From the NCBI GenBank assembly GCA_016763045.1, contig JAESUN010000256.1, forward strand, positions 1 through 5,862: 5,862 nt of DNA, in the 5' to 3' direction. Below, piece by piece: positions 1 through 5,862 of the stretch. The position numbers and the translations under genes were made by a program. Each line of letters opens with the position of its first letter. The stretch's first letter is position 1. The stretch is from Opitutaceae bacterium (GTDB lineage Bacteria > Verrucomicrobiota > Verrucomicrobiia > Opitutales > Opitutaceae). Below the pieces are notes generated by a model that was not told the origin of the DNA, made no database searches, and saw only the letters and a program-made list of their open reading frames with translations.

Positions 1-2
1 GA

Positions 3-515
3 GAAACTTGGCAAAAACAAACCTTTGGTGCAAGCATGGGAGAAGGCATGCCATATCCCATTGAAGACCCAGCTAATGTTGATAGCAGAAGGGTAGCATT
101 AGGCTTGCTAGAGCCTGTTGAAATCTATGCCTACTATCATGGTATTAAATATCAAAGACCTAGTATTGAAGAAGCAAAAACTGAAATAAAGACCATTTAT
201 GATAGGGCACAAAAAAACTATGCAAAATTTGAATATTTTATCACTAAAAAAGAGGCAGACTCTGCAAATGCATATATCACTAAAGGAATAAAATCTCATG
301 GAGATATTAGTAATAATCAGCTATATCAAGCAGCAATCAAATTAGCTCAAACCCATAATAAACGTTCACATCAAATTAGTTTAAAAATTCTAAAAGTTCT
401 TATATGGCGAAAATGGGAGAAGCGATTTGATACCTTAAATCAAATTGGGTTTAATTCTTTACACGACAAACAAGAGTGGATAAAAATTAAAGAACTACTT
501 GAAAGGAGTAAATAA
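3..515 (+). CDS. C-terminal part of a protein of unknown function (5' end outside window)
   Basis: The reading frame is open from the first bases of the window (reading ETWQKQTFGAS before the first Met at 36) to the TAA at 513-515, so this is very probably the last ~170 codons of a longer protein and not a gene starting at 36. No ribosome binding site precedes the Met at 36, and the residues before it read like normal coding sequence. The first third carries a glycine- and proline-rich, conserved-looking stretch (GEGMPYPIEDP, then NVDSRRVALGL, followed by EPVEIYAYYHGIKY). The remainder is lysine-rich, mostly helical in character and hydrophilic, with no signal peptide, membrane span or cysteines. 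I do not recognise the family and assign no function. The next gene on the same strand starts 194 bp downstream, with its own promoter candidate, so the two are probably separate transcription units. Confidence 0.7.
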   Translation, partial: ETWQKQTFGASMGEGMPYPIEDPANVDSRRVALGLLEPVEIYAYYHGIKYQRPSIEEAKTEIKTIYDRAQKNYAKFEYFITKKEADSANAYITKGIKSHGDISNNQLYQAAIKLAQTHNKRSHQISLKILKVLIWRKWEKRFDTLNQIGFNSLHDKQEWIKIKELLERSK

Positions 516-548
516 TAAAATTACGCACAACACCATGTATAATTGATT

Positions 549-569
549 GTTTACGACTTACTGTCAAAC
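549..569 (+). other. Small bulged hairpin downstream of the first gene
   Basis: GTTT (549-552) pairs with AAAC (566-569) and GAC (555-557) with GTC (563-565). This leaves a two-base AC bulge on the left arm and a five-base loop (TTACT). It lies 34 bp after the preceding stop codon. There is no T-tract after the right arm, so it is a poor intrinsic terminator for the plus strand. It could be a weak RNA structure at the 3' end of the upstream transcript, part of a dispersed intergenic element, or chance in AT-rich sequence. Confidence 0.2.
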
Positions 570-646
570 TTAAGCGATTCACTTTTACAAAGTTTAATTC
601 ATAACCAAAATTCAATACACCACTAACCATACAGGCAACGTCACCA

Positions 647-654
647 TACCTTTG
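647..654 (+). promoter_or_regulatory. Candidate Bacteroidetes -7 promoter element ahead of the S41 peptidase gene
   Basis: TACCTTTG is an exact match to the TAnnTTTG consensus known for the primary sigma factor of Bacteroides and Flavobacterium. It ends 55 bp before the ATG at 710, a reasonable distance for a leader. The matching -33 TTTG/TTG element is not visible at the expected spacing of about 19-21 bases upstream, which lowers confidence. The position between two co-directional genes and upstream of a monocistronic gene suits a promoter. Confidence 0.35.
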
Positions 655-709
655 AAAATAGATTGTAACATTGAATAAAATTAAGAGTCTTTAAATAGTA
701 AATGGAAAA

Positions 710-2200
710 ATGAAAAAAACGACTCCACTATTTAAGATTTTTTTTATAAACTTAATGTTACTGTGTACATATCCGAATACAGTGTTTGCTCAGAAATCAA
801 TTATCTACCAACCTAAAGAAATGCAAGCGGACCTGATCAAGCTAAAAAATATTCTAATTAAAACTCACCCTGGATTATACACGCATCAAAGCCCAAAAGA
901 ATTTGAAAAATTAATGGACAATTTGGTGATTGAAGTTTCTATACCAATGGAAGCGTTGTCTTTTTATAAAATTGTTCTTAAGCTAGTTGCAAATATTCAC
1001 GATGGTCATACAGATGCTATTGCATTTAATAAACTTGGAGAGATTATTTCTAATCAAAAACGGATTCCTTTTCAAGTTTATGTAAAGGATTTACGAATTT
1101 TTATTGTCAAGAATATGAGTTCTGCTAGTATTCCTGAAGGTTCGGAAATTCTTTCAATAGATAATTCCTCAAACAATGAAATAATACTTAAAATATTAGA
1201 ACATTATTCCTCAGATGGTAAAAGTCTTGTAGGAATGGAACATTACTTAGGAGTCTCCTACAGGTCATTTAATAAAATATATCCTATCATCTATGGAGAA
1301 AAACCATCATACAATATTACGTATAGAGATTATATAACTAAACAAATAGTAACTACTAAAATAACTGCTATTTCTAAAGAACAATATAAAGCGAATGAGC
1401 TTAAAAAATATAAATATGAATCTAAAAAATTCACAAAAGAAGCTTTCTTTTTTGATATTAATAAAACTCAAGATTACGCTTATCTGAAAATTAGTAGATT
1501 TTTTAAAGATAGTTCTCAAGAACCCAAAAACACTTATCCAGATTATTATAAAAAGTGTTTTGAGAAAATATTTAATAATGATATTAAAAACTTAATTATC
1601 GATTTAAGAGATAATGATGGAGGTAAAGCAAGTAATGCAGCATATTTACTTCAATATCTCATTGAAAAGCCTCTAATTCCTGCAAAAGAAGTAATTACTT
1701 TGGGTAATAATGTATACTTTTTGAAGATAACAGGAGACACTCTTTACTTGGATCAAGATTTTGATTTAGTTCAGAAAAAGAATGGAAATTTTAAAGTAAC
1801 AAAAACCGATATCCTTCGTGAATTAGAGGTTTTTAATCCAATTGAGAAACATCATTTTAAAGGAAAAATAATTGTTCTAATTGACGGCGGTGTTGTATCT
1901 GCAGGAGCTACAGCTGCTGGATTATTAAAAGAATATACCAACGCAACTTTTGTTGGAAGTGAAACTTTTGGATATGCTGGTATTAGCAACGGTGTAAATA
2001 AGATTTATGCTGTAGGTCGTGATACTCAAACAGCAATAGCAATACCTATTATGCATGCAGAATATAAAATTGATAAAAACTTACAGAAGCGAGGGGTTGT
2101 ACCTGATTATCAAATATCCAGTACTATAGATGATATTATTAATAAAACAGATGTTGTTTTAGAATTTGTGTTCAAAAAAATATTGTATTCAAAAAACTAA
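710..2200 (+). CDS. Secreted S41-family (tricorn-core/CTP-like) peptidase
   Basis: The 496-residue product has a lysine-rich N-terminus and a hydrophobic core ending in VFA|Q, so signal peptidase I cleavage after residue 27 is likely; the lone Cys19 does not sit in a lipobox. Residues 35-110 form the helical N-terminal region usual in Bacteroidetes S41 proteins (KTHPGLYTH, then NIHDGHT with Asp98-Thr101). Residues ~115-150 resemble a degenerate PDZ-like segment. The peptidase core follows: LIIDLRDNDGG at 295-305, then IDGGVVSAGA at 391-400, where Ser397 aligns with the nucleophile of the SAS/SAG motif, and RGVVPDYQI at 461-469, a common C-terminal signature. The Glu that usually follows SAS in CTPs is Ala400 here, and I see no CTP-type catalytic Lys. 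His100 of DGHT may therefore act as base, as in the tricorn-like branch (inference). It is expected to act in the periplasm or at the cell surface; its substrate is unknown. The ATG at 710 is chosen because it gives a complete signal peptide. The gene stands alone and converges on the minus-strand operon. Confidence 0.9.
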   Translation: MKKTTPLFKIFFINLMLLCTYPNTVFAQKSIIYQPKEMQADLIKLKNILIKTHPGLYTHQSPKEFEKLMDNLVIEVSIPMEALSFYKIVLKLVANIHDGHTDAIAFNKLGEIISNQKRIPFQVYVKDLRIFIVKNMSSASIPEGSEILSIDNSSNNEIILKILEHYSSDGKSLVGMEHYLGVSYRSFNKIYPIIYGEKPSYNITYRDYITKQIVTTKITAISKEQYKANELKKYKYESKKFTKEAFFFDINKTQDYAYLKISRFFKDSSQEPKNTYPDYYKKCFEKIFNNDIKNLIIDLRDNDGGKASNAAYLLQYLIEKPLIPAKEVITLGNNVYFLKITGDTLYLDQDFDLVQKKNGNFKVTKTDILRELEVFNPIEKHHFKGKIIVLIDGGVVSAGATAAGLLKEYTNATFVGSETFGYAGISNGVNKIYAVGRDTQTAIAIPIMHAEYKIDKNLQKRGVVPDYQISSTIDDIINKTDVVLEFVFKKILYSKN

Positions 2201-2316
2201 AAAAATGTGTGTTAACAGCATGTCTTGTCAGTTGCTAAGTCTGACCCATCCTGAAATATATCTATACAAAACAACAAGTATATGTGTGTGATATGTAAGA
2301 CGCTAAAGTGAAAGTT
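2201..2316. other. Convergent intergenic stretch without a clear terminator
   Basis: This 116-bp gap separates the 3' ends of the S41 peptidase gene (plus) and the CslA-like glycosyltransferase gene (minus). It contains a 5-bp inverted repeat, GTCAG (2227-2231) and CTGAC (2241-2245), with a nine-base loop, but no adjacent T-tract on either strand. A run of seven A at 2199-2205 would read as U7 on the minus strand but lies about 20 bases beyond the repeat. Termination here may be factor-dependent or weakly bidirectional. No coding sequence is visible. Confidence 0.4.
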
Positions 2317-3807
2317 TTAAGCTCTTGGACTCAACGACTTAAAAAACACAAATCCAAAACCTAAAAACAGCATGAGGTGAAAAGGGAACAACCCAAAGTC
2401 ACCACCTTGGTCACCAACGATAAAGGCGCTATACATGCCAAAGGCAAAATAGAGCATTAAGATGCCCTCAAAAATCACATTAATAGAAATGTTTTTCTTT
2501 AAGTATTTGTTGTTTTTCCAACTATCGCTCATTGAGTTGATATTGAATTTTGGTGTGCGTATAAAATCACTACGTTTTCCTAAATGGCCTTCAATAACAG
2601 CAATAGAGTTGTGCAGTGAAAAACCCATTGCAATTGTAAAAAAAGTTAAAAACATAACAATATATTGCACAAAGCTTTTAATGCTACTGCCATACATTTT
2701 TTTATACACAAACCAGTAGCATATAAAGAAAATGATTGAGCTTATCACAAAAAAGCTCATCACGTAAAAGTACATTTTAAGATGCGCATATTCGTTTTTA
2801 ATATATAACATAGGGATACTTAAAACGGCAACGATAAGAATGCAAAAAAACATAGTACTGTTCAATAAATGTAGTAAACCATGTATCTTGGTTTTGGCGG
2901 AAATATTTTGATTTTTTAAAACTTTCCACATCATTTTTCTAAAGTTCTCTGCGCCACCTTTATTCCATCTAAATTGTTGTGTACGTGCAGCACTAATAAC
3001 AACAGGAAGTTCAGCTGGAGTTTCAACATCTTCAAGATATTTGAATTTCCAATTTTTTAACTGTGCTCTGTAGCTTAAGTCCAAATCTTCAGTTAGAGTG
3101 CCCCCATCCCAGTTGCCAGCATCTAGAATGCATGCTTTTCGCCAAACACCAGCTGTACCATTAAAATTGATAAAATGTCCTTTGCTATTTCGTCCCACTT
3201 GCTCTAAAGTAAAATGAGCGTCGAGCGCAAACGCTTGAATTTTTGTTAAAATAGAATAGTTGCGATTAATATGTGCCCAACGTGTTTGTACAACACCAAT
3301 TTTTTTATCTTTAAAATAAGGAATAGTAGATTTTAACCAATCTTTTTGAGGTAAAAAATCGGCATCAAAAATGACAATAAATTCGCCTTTAGCAATTTTT
3401 AAGCCTTCTTTTAAAGCGCCAGCTTTAAAATTTACTCGATTATCTCTTAATACATGCTGAATATCTAAACCTGTTTTTTGTAGTTGATTAATATGTTTTT
3501 TGGTAATCTCGAAAGATTCATCTGTTGAATCATCTAAAACCTGAATTTCTAACTTATCTTTTGGATACTCAATTTTTGCAATATTATTAAGCAGACGTTC
3601 CATAACGTATAACTCATTATAAACAGGAAGTTGAATGGTTACATAAGGAATTTCGTAAGGATTGTTTAAATCGAATTTAGGCGAATTATCCTCTTTTTTT
3701 TGAGCAGATAAATAATTAAATAACAAGTTTAATTGCGCTAAAGCATACAAGAAAATAAGTATGAGAGCAATTGAATAAACAACTATTATTGTAGTTTCTA
3801 AAATCAT
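2317..3807 (-). CDS. Membrane family 2 glycosyltransferase, CslA/cellulose-synthase-like
   Basis: A 496-residue processive-type GT2 enzyme of the inner membrane. One N-terminal membrane segment (about 5-32) is followed by a cytoplasmic GT-A domain (about 52-300) with all the expected motifs: LDDSTD with Asp92/Asp93, DAD at 148-150, the acceptor-side FNGTAG at 215-220, TED at 239-241 (catalytic base Asp241), and QQFRW at 277-281 matching QxxRW. About five membrane segments follow (roughly 308-336, 345-368, 376-398, 440-463 and 470-490), with the loop motif EGHLGKRSDFIRTPKF at 406-421 that is seen in CslA-type enzymes. Family members transfer sugars from UDP- or GDP-sugars to growing beta-glycans or to lipids. 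At about 500 residues and without a PilZ domain, it is closer to CslA/glucomannan or ceramide-glucosyltransferase-like proteins than to BcsA, so direct c-di-GMP control is not expected. The actual product is unknown. Its ATG shares one base with the stop of the upstream glycosyltransferase gene (TAATG), and it is the last gene of the operon. Confidence 0.9.
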   Translation of the reverse strand: MILETTIIVVYSIALILIFLYALAQLNLLFNYLSAQKKEDNSPKFDLNNPYEIPYVTIQLPVYNELYVMERLLNNIAKIEYPKDKLEIQVLDDSTDESFEITKKHINQLQKTGLDIQHVLRDNRVNFKAGALKEGLKIAKGEFIVIFDADFLPQKDWLKSTIPYFKDKKIGVVQTRWAHINRNYSILTKIQAFALDAHFTLEQVGRNSKGHFINFNGTAGVWRKACILDAGNWDGGTLTEDLDLSYRAQLKNWKFKYLEDVETPAELPVVISAARTQQFRWNKGGAENFRKMMWKVLKNQNISAKTKIHGLLHLLNSTMFFCILIVAVLSIPMLYIKNEYAHLKMYFYVMSFFVISSIIFFICYWFVYKKMYGSSIKSFVQYIVMFLTFFTIAMGFSLHNSIAVIEGHLGKRSDFIRTPKFNINSMSDSWKNNKYLKKNISINVIFEGILMLYFAFGMYSAFIVGDQGGDFGLFPFHLMLFLGFGFVFFKSLSPRA

Positions 3808-4496
3808 TATTTAAAACTGTATTTAAATATCCAACCTAAAATTTTAATGCCTGCCAATACTGAACCTTTTAGCGTGCCTGAAACCTTTGAGATACCTATT
3901 CTATTTCTATATTTTACAGGAATTTCAATATAGGTTAATTTTTGCTTTAATACTTTTAATTGCATTTCTACAGTCCAGCCATAGGTTTTATCTTCCATAT
4001 GAAGAGCTAATAATTTATCATACTTTATAGCTCTAAAAGGTCCTAAATCGGTAAATTTTGCTCGAAACATAAATTTCATTAAAAAGGTTGCTAACCAATT
4101 TCCGAAAACTTGTTGCGGTGTCATAGAACCTTGTTCACGTAGTCGTTTTATTCTTGCTCCAATTACAAAATCGATATCATTATTTATAATTGGTTCTACA
4201 AGTTTTGTAAGTTCTTCAGGATAATCGCTATAGTCACCATCTAAAAACACTACAATATCTGGTTTTTTTTCTTGCTTAGAAATATATTTCATTCCTTTTA
4301 AGCAAGCATAACCATAACCTTTTCGGTTTTCAGTTAAAACAATTGCTCCTGCATTTTTTGCATTTATTTCAGTATTATCTGTAGAGTTATTGCTTATTAC
4401 AGTAACCTCATTAACAATATCTGGAATATTATTAATTACGCTTGCGATAGCATCTTGCTCATTAAAAGCAGGAATGATGACTTTAATATTTATCAT
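3807..4496 (-). CDS. Family 2 glycosyltransferase, DPM1-like (polyprenyl-phosphate sugar transferase type)
   Basis: This 229-residue soluble GT-A enzyme matches the dolichyl/undecaprenyl-phosphate mannosyl- or glucosyltransferase (DPM/DPG synthase-like) group. The nucleotide-sugar-binding start IPAFNEQDAI is at 8-17, the metal-binding DGD at 86-88 lies within FLDGDYSDYPEEL, and DLGPFRAI is at 150-157. YGWTVEMQLK (172-181) and the late YRNRIGISKVSGT segment (196-208) are typical of the group. There is no C-terminal membrane domain, unlike GtrB/ArnC-type members, so it is probably a peripheral enzyme at the cytoplasmic membrane. Such enzymes usually move a sugar from GDP-Man or UDP-Glc to a polyprenyl phosphate carrier; donor and acceptor cannot be told from sequence. 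The ATG overlaps by one base both the restored stop of the upstream repeat-protein frame (TAATG, 4498-4494) and, at its own end, the start of the CslA-like gene (TAATG, 3809-3805). This supports translational coupling and joint function with the second glycosyltransferase. Confidence 0.9.
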   Translation of the reverse strand: MINIKVIIPAFNEQDAIASVINNIPDIVNEVTVISNNSTDNTEINAKNAGAIVLTENRKGYGYACLKGMKYISKQEKKPDIVVFLDGDYSDYPEELTKLVEPIINNDIDFVIGARIKRLREQGSMTPQQVFGNWLATFLMKFMFRAKFTDLGPFRAIKYDKLLALHMEDKTYGWTVEMQLKVLKQKLTYIEIPVKYRNRIGISKVSGTLKGSVLAGIKILGWIFKYSFK

Positions 4497-4696
4497 TAAA
4501 AACCAAATAAGTTATTGTCCTTTTTAAAGGATTTAACATTTGTCCATTCTCTAATTTTTTGGCCATCTTTATATTTTTCAGCTTTTATCAATTCTTTATT
4601 TTTATAGCACAAACAATATCCGTTTTTTAAATTATTTTTAAACTGGCTCTTATGCGTAATCTGCTCATTGCTATCATAAAAAATCCACCAATCATT
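4496..4696 (-). pseudogene. Out-of-frame C-terminal half of the YwqK/MORN-like repeat protein
   Basis: This frame is open for 66 residues after the A7 run and ends in TAA at 4498-4496, whose last A is the A of the next gene's ATG. It begins NDWWIFYDSNEQ and later reads NGYCLCYKNKELIKAEKY, so it continues the roughly 23-residue aromatic/NG repeat of the preceding frame with two further units, followed by a lysine-rich tail ending NNLFGF. It has no start codon or ribosome binding site of its own. Read together with the frame at 4977-4696 (one extra A needed), the gene would encode 160 residues. Open frame, repeat register and stop position all agree, so I take this as the true C-terminus of the gene at 4977, displaced by a one-base deletion or a sequencing error. 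Confidence 0.8.
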
Positions 4697-4977
4697 TTTT
4701 TACCATTAATAAAATACCCTTGACTGTTTTTAACACCATTTTCATAGTAAAAATACCAGTATTTATCTAATTTGGAATTATTAAAATGTCCTTCTTTTTT
4801 TGTGTTTCCATTTTTATAGTAAAATTTCCAGTAATCTGTTTTTTGACTATCTTGTATCCAACCTTCAGATTGTAAATTTCCATTATCAAAATAGTTTTTT
4901 TGATATTTCTTTTGAGCATGCATGCTTAGTACAATAAAGAAAAAAATACCGAATATTGAATATTGAACAGTACTCAC
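4627..4977 (-). CDS. YwqK-family / MORN-like repeat protein, truncated by frameshift
   Basis: As it stands the frame gives 116 residues. A signal peptide (hydrophobic run about 8-19, cleavage after MHA at 21) is followed by tandem ~23-residue repeats built on an aromatic WxFYYxNG core and an EGxFxxxK turn: YFDNGNLQSEGW (29-40), WKFYYKNGNTKKEGHF (50-65) and WYFYYENGVKNSQGYF (74-89). This is the pattern of MORN_2/YwqK-type proteins, often labelled 'antitoxin' in databases. No toxin lies beside it, and that label should not be read as function. After Lys94 the pattern stops abruptly and 22 unrelated residues (rich in Met, Ile and Arg) run to TAA at 4629-4627, showing that the natural frame is lost at the A7 run. 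The start is GTG at 4977, sharing one base with the stop of the upstream iron-sulfur gene (TAGTG), and gives a sound signal peptide. The product is probably periplasmic or surface-exposed if functional; its role in the operon is unknown. Confidence 0.75.
   Translation of the reverse strand: MSTVQYSIFGIFFFIVLSMHAQKKYQKNYFDNGNLQSEGWIQDSQKTDYWKFYYKNGNTKKEGHFNNSKLDKYWYFYYENGVKNSQGYFINGKKMIGGFFMIAMSRLRIRASLKII
4695..4701 (-). other. A7 homopolymer at the frameshift point
   Basis: On the minus strand the sequence is GGT AAA AAA ATG, with seven A directly after codon 92. Eight A would give GGT AAA AAA AAT GAT TGG TGG and keep the repeat frame. Homopolymers of this kind are common sites of slipped-strand mutation and of sequencing error. 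A -1 slip of the second Lys tRNA, or addition of one A by transcriptional slippage, could in principle rescue some full-length product. A tandem -1 slip is unlikely, because the P-site codon would have to re-pair with TAA. Confidence 0.7.
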
Positions 4978-5862
4978 TATTTTTGATTTACCAATTTCAT
5001 TAAATCTACATCATTGCCTAATAAAATTTCATTAGAGTTTATGCGACCTTCAATTGCATCGTTTTCCAATTTTAAAACTCCTCTTGGGCAAACAGCAGAA
5101 CAAACACCACAACCAACACAACTGCTACGTACAATATTTTCTCCTTTTTGAGCATAAGCTCTTACATCAATTCCCATTTCACAATAGGTTGAACAATTTC
5201 CGCAAGAAATGCATTGTCCTCCATTAGTTGTAATTCTAAATTTCGAAAATATTCGCTGTTGAAATCCTAAAATGGCAGCCATCGGGCAACCAAATCGACA
5301 CCAAACTCTGTTGCCAAGAATAGGATAAAACCCTGTTCCTACAACTCCAGAGAATATAGATCCAATCATAAACCCATAACTTGAACGTAAGGTTTCAGCT
5401 TCAAATAAGAATAAATTAGTTCCATTATTAAAATAATGCATTCCCAAAAGGACTATAATAATCACAAAGTAACCAATGGCACCATAACGAGCATCTTTAC
5501 CAAATTCGTTGCGTTTAAAAATCATAACTATCGTAAATATCAATGTTAAAAGCGATCCAACTAAAGCTAAAAATACACCTTTAGTGAGCCAATATTTACT
5601 GGGGTCGTATCCTAAATACGTGTAAATAACTGCTGTTGTCATTAGTGTCACAAACACTAAAACCGTATGTATGAGCCAACGTTCCAATTTCCAAGCTGAT
5701 AATTTTTTAGAAGATAAATGACGAAAAGAATCTCCAGCGGTTTCTGCTAACCCTCCACAACCACAAACCCACGAACAGTACCAACGTTTACCATATTTAT
5801 AAGTTAGAAAAGGAGATATTACAAAGATTGAAACTACACCAAAAATTAATAATGCCAAACCA
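4977..5862 (-). CDS. Membrane 4Fe-4S protein, NapH/NosR/CcoG-like (5' end outside window)
   Basis: The frame is open to the window edge. The only start-like codon near the edge is TTG at 5858, in the middle of a hydrophobic segment and preceded by an in-frame Gly codon, so the protein almost certainly begins further upstream. Numbering from that TTG, about five membrane segments are visible (roughly 2-20, 63-83, 94-114, 126-143, 161-181). RWYCSWVCGCGG (Cys28, Cys32, Cys34) follows the first segment and RVWCRFGCP (Cys187, Cys191) follows the last; these resemble the paired CxxxC(P) motifs of NapH/NosR-type proteins. The C-terminal domain holds two ferredoxin-type [4Fe-4S] sites of form CX2CX2CX3C: Cys216/219/222/226 and Cys247/250/253/257, the latter followed by the usual Pro. 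The family carries electrons between the quinone pool or cytoplasm and membrane or periplasmic enzymes. No nitrate, nitrous-oxide or oxidase gene is in view, so the partner is unknown. The stop codon TAG overlaps the GTG of the repeat-protein gene. Confidence 0.88.
   Translation of the reverse strand, partial: GLALLIFGVVSIFVISPFLTYKYGKRWYCSWVCGCGGLAETAGDSFRHLSSKKLSAWKLERWLIHTVLVFVTLMTTAVIYTYLGYDPSKYWLTKGVFLALVGSLLTLIFTIVMIFKRNEFGKDARYGAIGYFVIIIVLLGMHYFNNGTNLFLFEAETLRSSYGFMIGSIFSGVVGTGFYPILGNRVWCRFGCPMAAILGFQQRIFSKFRITTNGGQCISCGNCSTYCEMGIDVRAYAQKGENIVRSSCVGCGVCSAVCPRGVLKLENDAIEGRINSNEILLGNDVDLMKLVNQK

Noticed and set aside
108..299. Minus-strand open frame of 63 codons within the first gene
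   Set aside because: It lies antisense to a well-formed coding frame, is Phe/Cys/Ile-rich as expected for the reverse of Lys/Glu-rich sequence, and has no start context or recognisable domain.
728..790. Lipoprotein signal at Cys19 of the S41 protein
   Set aside because: The residues before the Cys (MLL) do not fit a lipobox, which needs a small residue at -1, and a good signal peptidase I site (VFA|Q) follows at residue 27.
1307..1519. Minus-strand open frame of 70 codons within the S41 gene
   Set aside because: Its Phe/Ile-rich composition is the mirror of the Lys/Tyr-rich S41 sequence. The S41 frame is intact and carries family motifs throughout.
2227..2245. GTCAG/CTGAC inverted repeat as an intrinsic terminator
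   Set aside because: The stem is only 5 bp with a nine-base loop, and no T-tract follows directly on either strand. Such a repeat is easily found by chance.
2462..2719. Plus-strand open frame of 85 codons within the CslA-like gene
   Set aside because: It is antisense to the C-terminal membrane region of a complete glycosyltransferase and shows no domain, signal peptide or ribosome binding site.
4627..4977. Toxin-antitoxin system suggested by the 'YwqK antitoxin' family label
   Set aside because: No toxin-like gene is adjacent. The protein carries a signal peptide and sits in a glycosyltransferase/redox operon, so an antitoxin role is not supported.
4977..5858. TTG at 5858 as the true start of the iron-sulfur gene
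   Set aside because: It lies inside a membrane segment a few bases from the window edge, and the frame continues upstream, so it is a boundary artefact.

Overview
The window is AT-rich DNA. It has poly-A/T tracts, no clear Shine-Dalgarno sites ahead of its starts, and a TAnnTTTG-type promoter match. The protein families (a secreted S41 peptidase with a Bacteroidetes-style N-terminal region, a YwqK/MORN-like repeat protein, and a CslA-like glycosyltransferase) also fit a member of the Bacteroidetes, most likely the Flavobacteriaceae. The assignment is inferred from style and protein families, not from a marker gene.

Left part (1-2316, plus strand). The window opens inside a gene of unknown function, of which the last ~170 codons are visible (to 515). 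A 194-bp intergenic stretch (516-709) follows, with a small bulged hairpin and a promoter-like TACCTTTG. Next is a complete, signal-peptide-bearing S41-family peptidase (710-2200). A short convergent intergenic stretch (2201-2316) holds no gene and no convincing terminator.

Right part (2317-5862, minus strand). Four genes read leftwards as one tightly packed unit. In transcription order they are: (1) a multi-span membrane iron-sulfur protein with two CX2CX2CX3C clusters, whose 5' end lies beyond the window; (2) a secreted YwqK/MORN-like repeat protein, broken by a one-base frameshift; (3) a DPM1-like family 2 glycosyltransferase; (4) a membrane CslA/cellulose-synthase-like family 2 glycosyltransferase. 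Once the frameshift is repaired, all three junctions are the same kind of one-base stop/start overlap (TAGTG, TAATG, TAATG). This implies translational coupling and a single operon.

The most informative observation is the frameshift. An A7 run (4695-4701 on the given strand as T7) cuts the repeat protein to 116 residues. With one more A the frame stays open for 66 further residues that continue the repeat pattern and stops exactly on the start codon of the next gene. The operon plausibly acts in making or modifying a cell-envelope polysaccharide or glycolipid, with the redox protein in an unknown supporting role. That function is inference only. I see no RNA gene, CRISPR array, insertion sequence or phage module.
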